Below are positions 6,758-14,001 of a DNA stretch of 28,578 nucleotides, in pieces. Each line of letters begins with the position of its first letter. Position 1 is the first letter of the stretch. The translations under genes and the position numbers were made by a program. This DNA comes from Synergistales bacterium (GTDB taxonomy: Bacteria > Synergistota > Synergistia > Synergistales > Aminobacteriaceae). The stretch is taken from NCBI GenBank assembly GCA_025997935.1, contig BNVG01000012.1:1-28578 (forward strand), read 5' to 3'. The notes beneath the pieces are model-generated. The model was not told where the DNA came from. It worked only from the letters and a program-made list of their open reading frames with translations, and made no database searches.

Positions 6758-8284
6758 TTATCTTACTGAAAGTACGGAGTATGCGTCTATTTCCTTTATT
6801 GACTTTTCGTCTGATTCGGATAAAAAATTACGAAACAGGTCTTCCAATGTGCCGAACTCGTCGTAGGCATATTTCCCGAACATCCGGTAGTCGTCCCCGC
6901 CGTAGTACATAAAGTCGGTTATCGCCGCTTTATACGTCGCGTCAGGTTTAAGCGAAACGCCGTGAATTTTGACTTCTTCGGGGGCAAGAGCTTCGGAGGT
7001 TGAACCGTCAGCGAGCTTTATTTGTATTTTGTGGGCCTCCACGGTCATTCCGTAGAACTGCGGAAACGCGCCCGACCCGGGCTGCGACAATCCATGAGAC
7101 AGTGCGTCTAAGAGGTCAGCGCCCGTGATATCGACCGTAAAGACATAGTTGCCGTATGGCAGGACGGACAAAAGCGTCCCCTTGGTTATATCGCCCGCCG
7201 GAATGGAATCTCTTATCATGCCGCTGTTTATGAAGGCAATGTCCGCGCCTGTTCCGTCTATGAGCGAGGCGCACAAGAGACGCCCGAGGTTCGCGCTTCC
7301 GTACCGGACATCGGCCCTCGCCCCGTTCAGAGATATTGGGGTGCGCGCCGCCACCACGTCAAGCTCGCGCTCCAACTCTTCTTTCAGGATACCCATAGCG
7401 GCGGACAGCTCAGGATTCGGCTTTACCCGCTCAGATTCGCCCGCCGGTATCAGGGCGGCGTCAAAACTGTAACCGCCGCTCCCCGTTCTGCGTACCTCTA
7501 CGCGGCCGAGGTGGGTGAGATACGAACCGGCGCTCGCGATGACCGTGTCATTGACTTTTAATCCGCCGCTCAGTTCGGTATGGCTGTGTCCGTCGATTAT
7601 CAGGTCGACGCCGCTCAAGAGGTTAGCTATCACGGGGCTCGACAGATCGCAGTACGCCTCGCTCCCGATATGAGTGAGGCCGATGACAATATCGGCGCTC
7701 TCGACTTCTCTAAGGTGTCGTACGACCTCGCGCGCTGTGCCGACCGCGTCGGACGGCTTGCCGAACTCTATTCCGGTGACGTTGCGCGGGTCGGTCTTCG
7801 TAGGCGTGCTCGGCGTCGAGAGACCGAATACGCCAACCCTGAGATCGGCGAAATCCCTGACTATATAAGGCGATAGAATGGGGCGTCCGCTGTGAATGTC
7901 TTTGACGTTCGCCGACAAAAACGGCAGCCTGTAAGCGTCCCGCAAAGAGAGCAATCGTTCCCAGCCGTAGTCAAAATCATGGTTTCCGGCGGCTATGGCG
8001 TCGTAATCCAACATGGCAAGGATACGCGCGACCAATTCACCCCTGCGCGATGTGGCGAAAGACTGCCCGTGCAACACGTCGCCGGCGTCGAGGAACATCT
8101 TGTTCCGCGCGTCGTCGCCGTCTACGACGGCCTTGACGTAATCATACCCCCACCGGGTGGGTTTGCCGTCCTTGTCGGTCTCGTGAAAGGCGTACCCGTG
8201 TACGTCGTTGGTGTGGTAGATGACAAGGACAGACTCCTCACCGCTTTCAGCGGCAAAAGTAAAAAGTAGTAAGACGCTGAACAA
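6758..8284 (-). CDS. 5'-nucleotidase / UDP-sugar diphosphatase-like metallophosphoesterase, exported
   Basis: A two-domain 5'-nucleotidase. The N-terminal metallophosphatase domain shows HTNDVHG (residues 24-30 from the TTG), DAGDVLHG, GNHDFDYG (100-107), GLTHIG and DGHSHTE, supplying the two-metal site. The C-terminal substrate domain includes FINSGMIRDSIPAGDITKG and PYGNYVFTVDITGADL. It would release nucleosides and phosphate in the periplasm. The start is uncertain. The first standard start codon is TTG at 8284, with a poor ribosome binding site and no positive charge before the hydrophobic core. The frame is open back to the serpin stop (8321-8323) and encodes IIKIKSTWI directly ahead, a natural signal-peptide beginning. 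A start at ATC 8308 or 8311, or ATT 8314, just after GGGGG, would give a complete signal peptide. Confidence 0.92.
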   Translation of the reverse strand: MFSVLLLFTFAAESGEESVLVIYHTNDVHGYAFHETDKDGKPTRWGYDYVKAVVDGDDARNKMFLDAGDVLHGQSFATSRRGELVARILAMLDYDAIAAGNHDFDYGWERLLSLRDAYRLPFLSANVKDIHSGRPILSPYIVRDFADLRVGVFGLSTPSTPTKTDPRNVTGIEFGKPSDAVGTAREVVRHLREVESADIVIGLTHIGSEAYCDLSSPVIANLLSGVDLIIDGHSHTELSGGLKVNDTVIASAGSYLTHLGRVEVRRTGSGGYSFDAALIPAGESERVKPNPELSAAMGILKEELERELDVVAARTPISLNGARADVRYGSANLGRLLCASLIDGTGADIAFINSGMIRDSIPAGDITKGTLLSVLPYGNYVFTVDITGADLLDALSHGLSQPGSGAFPQFYGMTVEAHKIQIKLADGSTSEALAPEEVKIHGVSLKPDATYKAAITDFMYYGGDDYRMFGKYAYDEFGTLEDLFRNFLSESDEKSIKEIDAYSVLSVR

Positions 8285-8300
8285 AATCCACGTGGATTTT
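8283..8300. repeat. Perfect 18-bp palindrome at the 5'-nucleotidase gene start
   Basis: AAAATCCACGTGGATTTT equals its own reverse complement. It covers the codons of the signal-peptide start, including the TTG at 8284. In RNA it could fold onto itself only with a tight loop, so a protein-binding site or coincidence are both possible. Confidence 0.45.
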
Positions 8301-8320
8301 ATTTTGATGATAATTACCCC

Positions 8321-9535
8321 CTACGGCGCGGACAGGCGTCCCATAAAAAGGACGGCTCCCGTCACATCGTCCAGAATACAGTATATGAAAGGACGATCGG
8401 CGCGGAACTCGATTATCTCCTCAGGCTGCAACATGGCTGTAAGCCTCATCATGCCGACGGCCGTGGCGGCGGCGGCCTCGGAGCCCTTCTCGTCGACTTC
8501 TATAAAAGACTTGTGTATGACGGTAGACACGCACAAAACGCCGTCCTCGTTTCGGGGGTTTGCCACCATGCCGGAGAAATCCGCTTCTTCCGTAAAGGCC
8601 AATTTCATGCCCAAATTTTGCAGAATATCGGACAGCGGATAGCGGAGTTCATCCTTGAACTTAGGGATAACGAGGCGCACGTTCTTGGACTCCATAGATT
8701 CAATCCACTCGGACAGGAGGCGTGAGGACAGTTTTTTCTCGAGCGCGTCTACCGATGAGGAGGCGTCGGGCAGTATTATCACCATAGAAAACCCCTGGAG
8801 GCGATAGTTGATTTTAACGAACCGCGCGTCCTGCGCCGCGCCGTAAAGAAAATGGTCGGTTACGTACATCAGGTGGGCGTCTTTTTTGCCGTTTTCCGTA
8901 TAAAAAGGCTCTATCTTGGTGTCGCGCTCGTTGAACGGCGTCATCCAAGGGGCTTTGAAGTAAAGGGCGTTTGCGAGAACGAATCTCGTGTCTCTCGTCA
9001 CGTCTTTGTCCTGAAGGAGATCCTTTATTCTGCCTTGCGTCTTCTCCTCCACCCAATCGTTTATCTGAACGCGCGAATGTTTGGGCGCGGCCTTGAAGTC
9101 CGCTTTCTCTGCGCTAAACGCGTAGTCGCGCTCAAGGAGAGCCGCGTAGGAGGGCAACAAATTCTCCTCGAGGCTGACCCATACGCGGTTGGCCGTCTCT
9201 AAAGCGCCTTTGTCGCCAGAGATGCTCGCAAACCGCTCAGTCAGCGATTTCATGGAGTCGTGTATCTTTGCGTCGAAGTGAAGCGTCTCGGCCATCTCGC
9301 GCGCCGTATCGTTCGCCGCGCCGGCGTACACCATCGCCAAAGCCGAAGACACGCTGAAGGGAGAAAAGAATATATTGCCCTTTGCCTCGCTCGCTATCTG
9401 CCTGTATAAATCAAAGGCGAACTCGTTTACGGCGTAAACCGCGCTCTCAGCGCCGACGACGCCCGGCGAACCGACCGCCGACGCCGGACGGATAAACAGC
9501 GCCAATAAAAAAACGTAACACAGGAAACTTTTCAT
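8321..9535 (-). CDS. Exported serpin (serine protease inhibitor)
   Basis: The 404-residue product starts at ATG 9535, preceded by AGGAGGAGG. The frame is open to 9607, but the extra residues overlap queT and precede the signal peptide (MKSF, hydrophobic core, RPASA). The rest is full-length serpin: NIFFSPFSVSSALAMVYAGA, VLANALYFKAPW, VRLVIPKF, and the inhibitory hinge EKGSEAAAAT at 349-358. The reactive loop then reads AVGMMRLTAML, with the cut bond probably near R364/L365. ADRPF and GAVLFMGRL close the fold. The Ala-rich hinge predicts a true inhibitor, not a storage-type member. The start overlaps the queT stop (ATGA). Bacterial serpins are sporadic and are thought to protect against host or competitor proteases. 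Confidence 0.95.
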   Translation of the reverse strand: MKSFLCYVFLLALFIRPASAVGSPGVVGAESAVYAVNEFAFDLYRQIASEAKGNIFFSPFSVSSALAMVYAGAANDTAREMAETLHFDAKIHDSMKSLTERFASISGDKGALETANRVWVSLEENLLPSYAALLERDYAFSAEKADFKAAPKHSRVQINDWVEEKTQGRIKDLLQDKDVTRDTRFVLANALYFKAPWMTPFNERDTKIEPFYTENGKKDAHLMYVTDHFLYGAAQDARFVKINYRLQGFSMVIILPDASSSVDALEKKLSSRLLSEWIESMESKNVRLVIPKFKDELRYPLSDILQNLGMKLAFTEEADFSGMVANPRNEDGVLCVSTVIHKSFIEVDEKGSEAAAATAVGMMRLTAMLQPEEIIEFRADRPFIYCILDDVTGAVLFMGRLSAP

Positions 9536-10005
9536 TTTGGGCCTCCTCCTTTTATTATTCCACGCGCCAAAAGCGCCTTCATAAGTGGGATTCCCAGAAG
9601 ATAACACACGCCCGCCTGCCCTAAGCCAACCTCACCGCAAACAAGCAAAAACGGAACGTCCGCGATATAGTGAAGCATCGCCCCGATAACGAGCGCGTTG
9701 ACCAAAACGGGAGGCAGGGCCGCTAACCAGAGGTTTGACGTTCGCGCCGTCAGCCAGGCCGCGAAGAGCGTGGCAAACCCCCCAACCACGACGTCGAGAA
9801 TCCCGTAGCCGCCGAAAAAGTTTGCTATGACGCACCCGACAAAAAGCCCCGGGATGGCCTCCGGCAGACAAAACGGCAAGAGCGTAAGGGCTTCGGAGAC
9901 ACGAAATTGCACGGGGCCATAAGATAACGGCGCCAAAGCGACGGTCAGAGCTACGTAGAGGGCGGCTATGACGCCGCCCAAAGCTAGGCTTTTCAGCTTT
10001 TTCAT
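9532..10005 (-). CDS. queT: QueT family transporter (predicted queuosine precursor uptake)
   Basis: A 157-residue integral membrane protein with about five hydrophobic segments. QueT family (DUF988) marks include the start MKKLKSLALGGVIAALYVAL, then PLSYGPVQFRVSEALTLLPF (27-46), and GLFVGCVIANFFGGYGILDVV. These proteins are predicted substrate-binding (S) subunits of energy-coupling factor transporters for a queuosine precursor. I see no ECF ATPase or T subunit here, so it would rely on shared modules elsewhere. I looked for a preQ1 riboswitch in the 73-base gap upstream and found none. The serpin start overlaps its stop by four bases. Confidence 0.88.
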   Translation of the reverse strand: MKKLKSLALGGVIAALYVALTVALAPLSYGPVQFRVSEALTLLPFCLPEAIPGLFVGCVIANFFGGYGILDVVVGGFATLFAAWLTARTSNLWLAALPPVLVNALVIGAMLHYIADVPFLLVCGEVGLGQAGVCYLLGIPLMKALLARGIIKGGGPK

Positions 10006-10078
10006 GAACCAATCCGCGCCTTCCCGTTAAAGTTTTGTTCGAGCCTTTCGAAAAGCGGCGCGAGGCGACGAGGCGCGA

Positions 10079-11338
10079 TTAGTCGTCAAAGTTACCATCG
10101 CTCTTTTTCTTGGTTGTGGACGGCTCGGCTGTGTAATTGGCGCGCGGGTTTATAGGTTTGCGCTCCGGCGCGGAATTGTGGTCTTTGCGCCTCGATATTA
10201 CCTCTAAGACTTTGTCGGCGCTGCCCTCGCTCTTGAGAGCTTTGATAAATCGCGTCGCCCACTCCTCCGTCTCGCCCACTATGCGCTCAACTATTTCCTC
10301 GGGCTCGACCAAGAACGCCTTGCCGAACGGCAGATTGGCCTTCTTATAGTCGCCGCTCTTGCGCGACATCTTCTCTCCGTCCGCCCAGGAGACTATCTTG
10401 TTCCAAACAACGTCTCTTATTCCTCGGTTCGTCTCTTTTTCGTACTGGCCGCTCGACGTGTCCGCGTTGCCGGTTTCCTGATCCATTTTGACGCCATACA
10501 CGATGTTTTGGAAAAGCGTGGCCACGTTGCCCTTGTTTATCTTGTACTTATGGAACTCCGCCACCTTGTGAAGGGGTGTGCCGGATATTCCGTGCTGGGC
10601 TATCGAGACGCCGAACGGCTCTATGGCGTTCGCTATCTCAAGCGTGCGGTTCAGGTCTATGCCCTCGTTCTGGCCGCTTGATACGTCATACGTGCCGTGC
10701 ATGGAGCCGTTGGATATGGCTATGAGGTCGGGGTAAATTCCCCAGGAGTTCAGGCCGCCTATAAAGAAAAGCGCCTCCTCTACCGTGGAAAGCTCGCCCG
10801 CGCCCTTTATCTCGCCCACTTCCACCTCAAGCCCAAGATACGGCGGGATGCTCATTGCGATGTCGCGCGTAGCCATGAGGTTTTCGTAGTCGGGTAAATG
10901 CGAGGCGTCTATGGCCACTGACGTCCAGCCCTCGGCTATAAGAGTGGGGATATGAGAGACGCCCTTTGTGAGATCCGCGCCGTTCTTTATACCGTAGTGG
11001 TCTACGTGCATAGCGAAGATGACGCCGTCGCCTAATTCCTTGGAGTATTTGGCCGCGTAAGTGGGGAGGTTCTCGAAGTTACCGAAGCAGTAGCTTGTCT
11101 CAGACTTCGCGGCCTCGAGCACGACGGCGGCGTTCAGCTTCTTTGCGGCGCGAAGCACGCCCTTGGCTGTAAGGGGCGAGCGGCAGTTGGCTGCCAGAAC
11201 GGCGCAACCGAGCTCCTTGGCGGCGGCGTAAATGTCGCGCCCGCTGACAAGCCCTACGCTTTCGTTTCCCCAAAGGGCCTGAACGTTCAGCGGCCTCTTT
11301 TTCAGCATGTCTGTATAGGCATGTCCGTTTACATCCAT
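10079..11338 (-). CDS. fba: Class II fructose-1,6-bisphosphate aldolase
   Basis: Zinc-dependent aldolase acting on fructose 1,6-bisphosphate in glycolysis and gluconeogenesis. The 419-residue product has zinc-ligand motifs HVDHYG (111-116), an acidic LGLEVEVGEIKG, SNGSMHGTY, and QHGISGTP in the phosphate-binding region. It is longer than the common 285-360 residue forms. The last 40 or so residues are a Lys/Asp/Ser-rich tail (ERKPINPRANYTAE, then TTKKKSDGNFDD) that is probably disordered. AGGAG precedes the ATG. It leads the leftward run that also carries glpX. Sugar-bisphosphate specificity was not tested; a tagatose bisphosphate aldolase-like role is possible but less likely. Confidence 0.9.
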   Translation of the reverse strand: MDVNGHAYTDMLKKRPLNVQALWGNESVGLVSGRDIYAAAKELGCAVLAANCRSPLTAKGVLRAAKKLNAAVVLEAAKSETSYCFGNFENLPTYAAKYSKELGDGVIFAMHVDHYGIKNGADLTKGVSHIPTLIAEGWTSVAIDASHLPDYENLMATRDIAMSIPPYLGLEVEVGEIKGAGELSTVEEALFFIGGLNSWGIYPDLIAISNGSMHGTYDVSSGQNEGIDLNRTLEIANAIEPFGVSIAQHGISGTPLHKVAEFHKYKINKGNVATLFQNIVYGVKMDQETGNADTSSGQYEKETNRGIRDVVWNKIVSWADGEKMSRKSGDYKKANLPFGKAFLVEPEEIVERIVGETEEWATRFIKALKSEGSADKVLEVISRRKDHNSAPERKPINPRANYTAEPSTTKKKSDGNFDD

Positions 11339-11441
11339 AATGTCAACACTCCTCTTGTCTCGCCTTTGCCTCGCGTAAAAGCGCGGGCGGTTTCTTTTAG
11401 GATATATTTTGTAATATTAACACATTCGCGTTTTTATTTTG

Positions 11442-11450
11442 TGATAAAAT
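11442..11450 (+). promoter_or_regulatory. Possible extended -10 promoter for the sugar kinase gene
   Basis: TG-A-TAAAAT fits an extended -10 element in an AT-rich gap of 223 bases between divergent genes. The -35 region is weak. A start near 11457 would give a leader of about 105 bases. I could not settle on a promoter for fba in the same gap. Confidence 0.3.
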
Positions 11451-11462
11451 GATAAAACTCAT

Positions 11463-11489
11463 AAACAGGAGCAACGCGCCTGTTTTTTA
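11463..11489 (+). terminator. Terminator-like hairpin in the leader of the sugar kinase gene
   Basis: AAACAGG (11463-11469) pairs with CCTGTTT (11479-11485), with two more possible G-C pairs inside the loop, followed by a T-run. No rightward gene lies upstream to terminate, so it may act as an attenuator for the kinase gene. Confidence 0.35.
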
Positions 11490-11561
11490 TTTTTCATTAT
11501 AGTATTTCAATATTTTAATTTTAAGAATATCATTTTCCGAATATCAAAAAGGGGGAGCGGC

Positions 11562-12581
11562 GTGGCTATAATCGCGGTCGTCGGTTCGTTGAATATGGAT
11601 TTAGTTATCAGGGCGCCGCGCCAGCCACGTCTGGGTGAGACCCTGATGGGGCGCTCTTTCGGCACGACGGGCGGAGGGAAAGGCTCCAATCAGGCGCTTG
11701 CCTGCGCGCGCCTCGGCGCGGATTCGCACATGATCGGCTGTATCGGGGACGACGATTTTGGGCTGAGTCTGCGCTCTACTCTCATGGACGGCAAGGTTCA
11801 CTGCGATTATCTCGAAATTTCAAACACGGCAGGCACGGGCGTCGCCGTTGTCACGGTGACGGATCAGGGGGAAAACACCATAGTGCTTTCTATGGGCGCG
11901 AACGCTTTTGTGGACACGGGCGTCATTCACAAAGCGGCGGACGTTTTTAAGCAAGCCGACGCCGTGATGTTTCAGCTTGAAATTCCGCTTACAACAGTCG
12001 AAGCCGGGCTCGAAGCGGCGCGAAAATCCGGTTGTATGACGATTTTGAGCGCCACTCCGGCCCGAACGTTACCGCTCGCTTTATGGCCCTTGGTCGATTA
12101 CGTAGCGATAAACGAAGCCGAGTTGGCCTTTTATTCACACAATTCAAATTCAGTCCCGGATTCAGACATGAAATCCGATTTGCCGGATTCGACAAGCGAC
12201 GCGGAAACCGAATCGGACAACCTCCCCGTTTACGCGCCCAAAACCGAAGAGGAAATTATATCGGCCGCGCGCGATTTTCTTGCGCGCGGCGTCAAGGGCG
12301 TTGTCGTGACGCGCGGGGCGTTGGGCGGAATAATCGCTACAGGCCGCGAGAGTTTCGCCTACGCGCCGTTCAAGGTAAAGGCTGTCGACTCCACGGGCGC
12401 GGGGGATTCTTTCTGCGCGGCCTTGACCGTCGGGCTTTGTGACGGGATGACGCTCGCCCAGGCCTCCCGCTTCGCGTCGGCGGCGGGGGCGCTGGCTTGT
12501 ACGCGTTTTGGCGCTCATCCTTCTCTTCCGTGGCGTCACGAGGTGGAGGCGCTTCTCGAACGCTTCCCCGATATGGCGTGA
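11562..12581 (+). CDS. PfkB/ribokinase-family sugar kinase with a Ser/Asp-rich insertion
   Basis: A 339-residue ribokinase-like protein. Family marks: GSLNMDLV (8-15), GGGKGSNQA (37-45), the NEAE motif (184-187), and DSTGAGDSF (276-284) with the catalytic base D282. GTG at 11562 follows GGGGGAG. Ribokinases are about 300-310 residues; the extra length is an insertion at roughly 192-225, rich in Ser, Asp and Asn with PDSD and PDST repeats, right after the NEAE motif. It is in frame and does not disrupt a core motif. Substrate is probably ribose or a related sugar, but the usual NPAPA-type stretch reads SATPA, so specificity is open. It is followed after 70 bases by the GNAT fusion gene. Confidence 0.88.
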   Translation: MAIIAVVGSLNMDLVIRAPRQPRLGETLMGRSFGTTGGGKGSNQALACARLGADSHMIGCIGDDDFGLSLRSTLMDGKVHCDYLEISNTAGTGVAVVTVTDQGENTIVLSMGANAFVDTGVIHKAADVFKQADAVMFQLEIPLTTVEAGLEAARKSGCMTILSATPARTLPLALWPLVDYVAINEAELAFYSHNSNSVPDSDMKSDLPDSTSDAETESDNLPVYAPKTEEEIISAARDFLARGVKGVVVTRGALGGIIATGRESFAYAPFKVKAVDSTGAGDSFCAALTVGLCDGMTLAQASRFASAAGALACTRFGAHPSLPWRHEVEALLERFPDMA

Positions 12582-12651
12582 CCAACTCATTCTCAACATA
12601 GACGCATAACTTGCGTATGCGAAAGTCGTGTGAAAGTATGGTGAACATAGA

Positions 12652-13971
12652 ATGACTACGGCTGATACAAGAAAAATCACGTTTCTCAAGTCTCTTAAAT
12701 TCAGCGATATGAAACTCAGTCAGTGCGAAGAAGTGCATAATCTCATATTGGACGCCGCCGAGTCCAAAAACATGGGCGTCACGCCGGAGGGGCGGCAGGC
12801 TTTCGAGCGTTATATCTCGACGGCCGCCATAGAAAACCGCGCCCGCATGGGGTGCAAATTCGAGCTTGCGATGATAGACGGCCAAATAGTCGGCGTTATC
12901 GAGACGCGCAAAGCCGACTGTATTTCCATGCTTTACGTCCGCCTCGCCTACGCCCGCCTCGGCATAGGCTCGCGCCTCGTCTATCGCGTAGCGTCCGGCT
13001 GCGCGGCGCGCGGGTTCAAAAAACTCACAACTTACGTGGCGGACGAAGAGATAGGGTTTTACGAGCGCGTGGGGTTTACGCAGTGCGGCGACCGCGGCGA
13101 GACCTTGGGCATATCGTCCACTCCCTACAAACTGTCCATGTCCCAGCGCGACAGAAAACCGCCGTCTAAGCTGTTGTCAACTTCCGTAGAGCTTTTTGTC
13201 TTCAGCGGCACGGGGAACACCCTCTTAATCGCCAGCGAGATATGCGGCGCTTTGAAGAGCAAGGGTAAAGACGTGCGTTTGCATGATATGAACGCGAAAG
13301 CCGGCGAAATTTTGACAAAATTGGACGACGACACGGCTATCGGCTTGGCGTTCCCTGTCGCTTGTTTTTCGACTTATCCGTCGGTTTGGCGGTTTATCGA
13401 GTCTATGCCATTTGGGTATGGGAGGGAGATTTTTATACTCTCTACATGCGGAGGGTTTGCCGGCGGAATGCAAGGGCCGCTTGGTGAGATTTTAAGTAAA
13501 AAAGGCTATAGACTCCTGTCCGCGAAGTTTTTCGTCATGCCCGGCAACTACGGCAACAAGACCATTCCGGCGGAGAAAAACGCCCACCGCTTGGAAAAAG
13601 CGATTTCTGACGCGCGCGCTTTTGTGTCCGATATGCTGGCCGGAAAGGCCTCCTGGGGGAGTCATCCCCGCTTGGCGAGGTTTACGCATTGGTTAGCTCA
13701 GACCAGAGCGCCGTGGAATTTTTTCTATAGGATGTTCCCGATTCTGACCGATAAGACGAAATGCACCCGCTGTTCCATTTGCTCTGATATATGCCCGGCT
13801 CACGCCATAGACAAAGACGAGGACGGCTACCCCGTGGTCAAATCGCACGTATGCGAGTCTTGTCAGCGTTGCGTCGGTTTTTGCCCGGTATCCGCGCTCG
13901 GAAACCCCAAAAAACCAGCCGCGCAATACAGGGCCATGAGCTACGAAAAATTCAAAATAACGGACGAATGA
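12652..13971 (+). CDS. GNAT acetyltransferase fused to an EFR1-type flavodoxin-ferredoxin protein
   Basis: A 439-residue fusion. Residues about 15-150 form a GNAT domain: FELAMIDGQIVGVIETR, then MLYVRLAYARLGIGSRL, where R102-x-G104-x-G106 resembles the acetyl-CoA loop, then FYERVGFTQCG. Residues about 178-335 resemble flavodoxin, with the FMN loop FSGTGNT (184-190), FPVACFSTYPSVW and STCGGFAGGM. The C-terminus carries two 4Fe-4S motifs: C371, C374, C377, C381 and C401, C404, C407, C411. The second and third parts together match the EFR1 family of flavodoxin-ferredoxin proteins. The frame is continuous across the join. The role is unknown. It lies 30 bases upstream of the acyl-CoA synthetase pair, probably in one transcript. 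Confidence 0.88.
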   Translation: MTTADTRKITFLKSLKFSDMKLSQCEEVHNLILDAAESKNMGVTPEGRQAFERYISTAAIENRARMGCKFELAMIDGQIVGVIETRKADCISMLYVRLAYARLGIGSRLVYRVASGCAARGFKKLTTYVADEEIGFYERVGFTQCGDRGETLGISSTPYKLSMSQRDRKPPSKLLSTSVELFVFSGTGNTLLIASEICGALKSKGKDVRLHDMNAKAGEILTKLDDDTAIGLAFPVACFSTYPSVWRFIESMPFGYGREIFILSTCGGFAGGMQGPLGEILSKKGYRLLSAKFFVMPGNYGNKTIPAEKNAHRLEKAISDARAFVSDMLAGKASWGSHPRLARFTHWLAQTRAPWNFFYRMFPILTDKTKCTRCSICSDICPAHAIDKDEDGYPVVKSHVCESCQRCVGFCPVSALGNPKKPAAQYRAMSYEKFKITDE

Positions 13972-14001
13972 TGCGTTATTTTCGCGAAAGGTGGAGTAAC
14001 C

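Noticed and set aside
10006..10078. preQ1 riboswitch upstream of queT
   Set aside because: QueT genes often carry one, but the 73-base gap shows no preQ1-I type loop and tail.
11562..12581. Frameshift as the cause of the odd Ser/Asp-rich stretch in the sugar kinase
   Set aside because: The frame is continuous, with normal family sequence resuming after the stretch, so an in-frame insertion is simpler.
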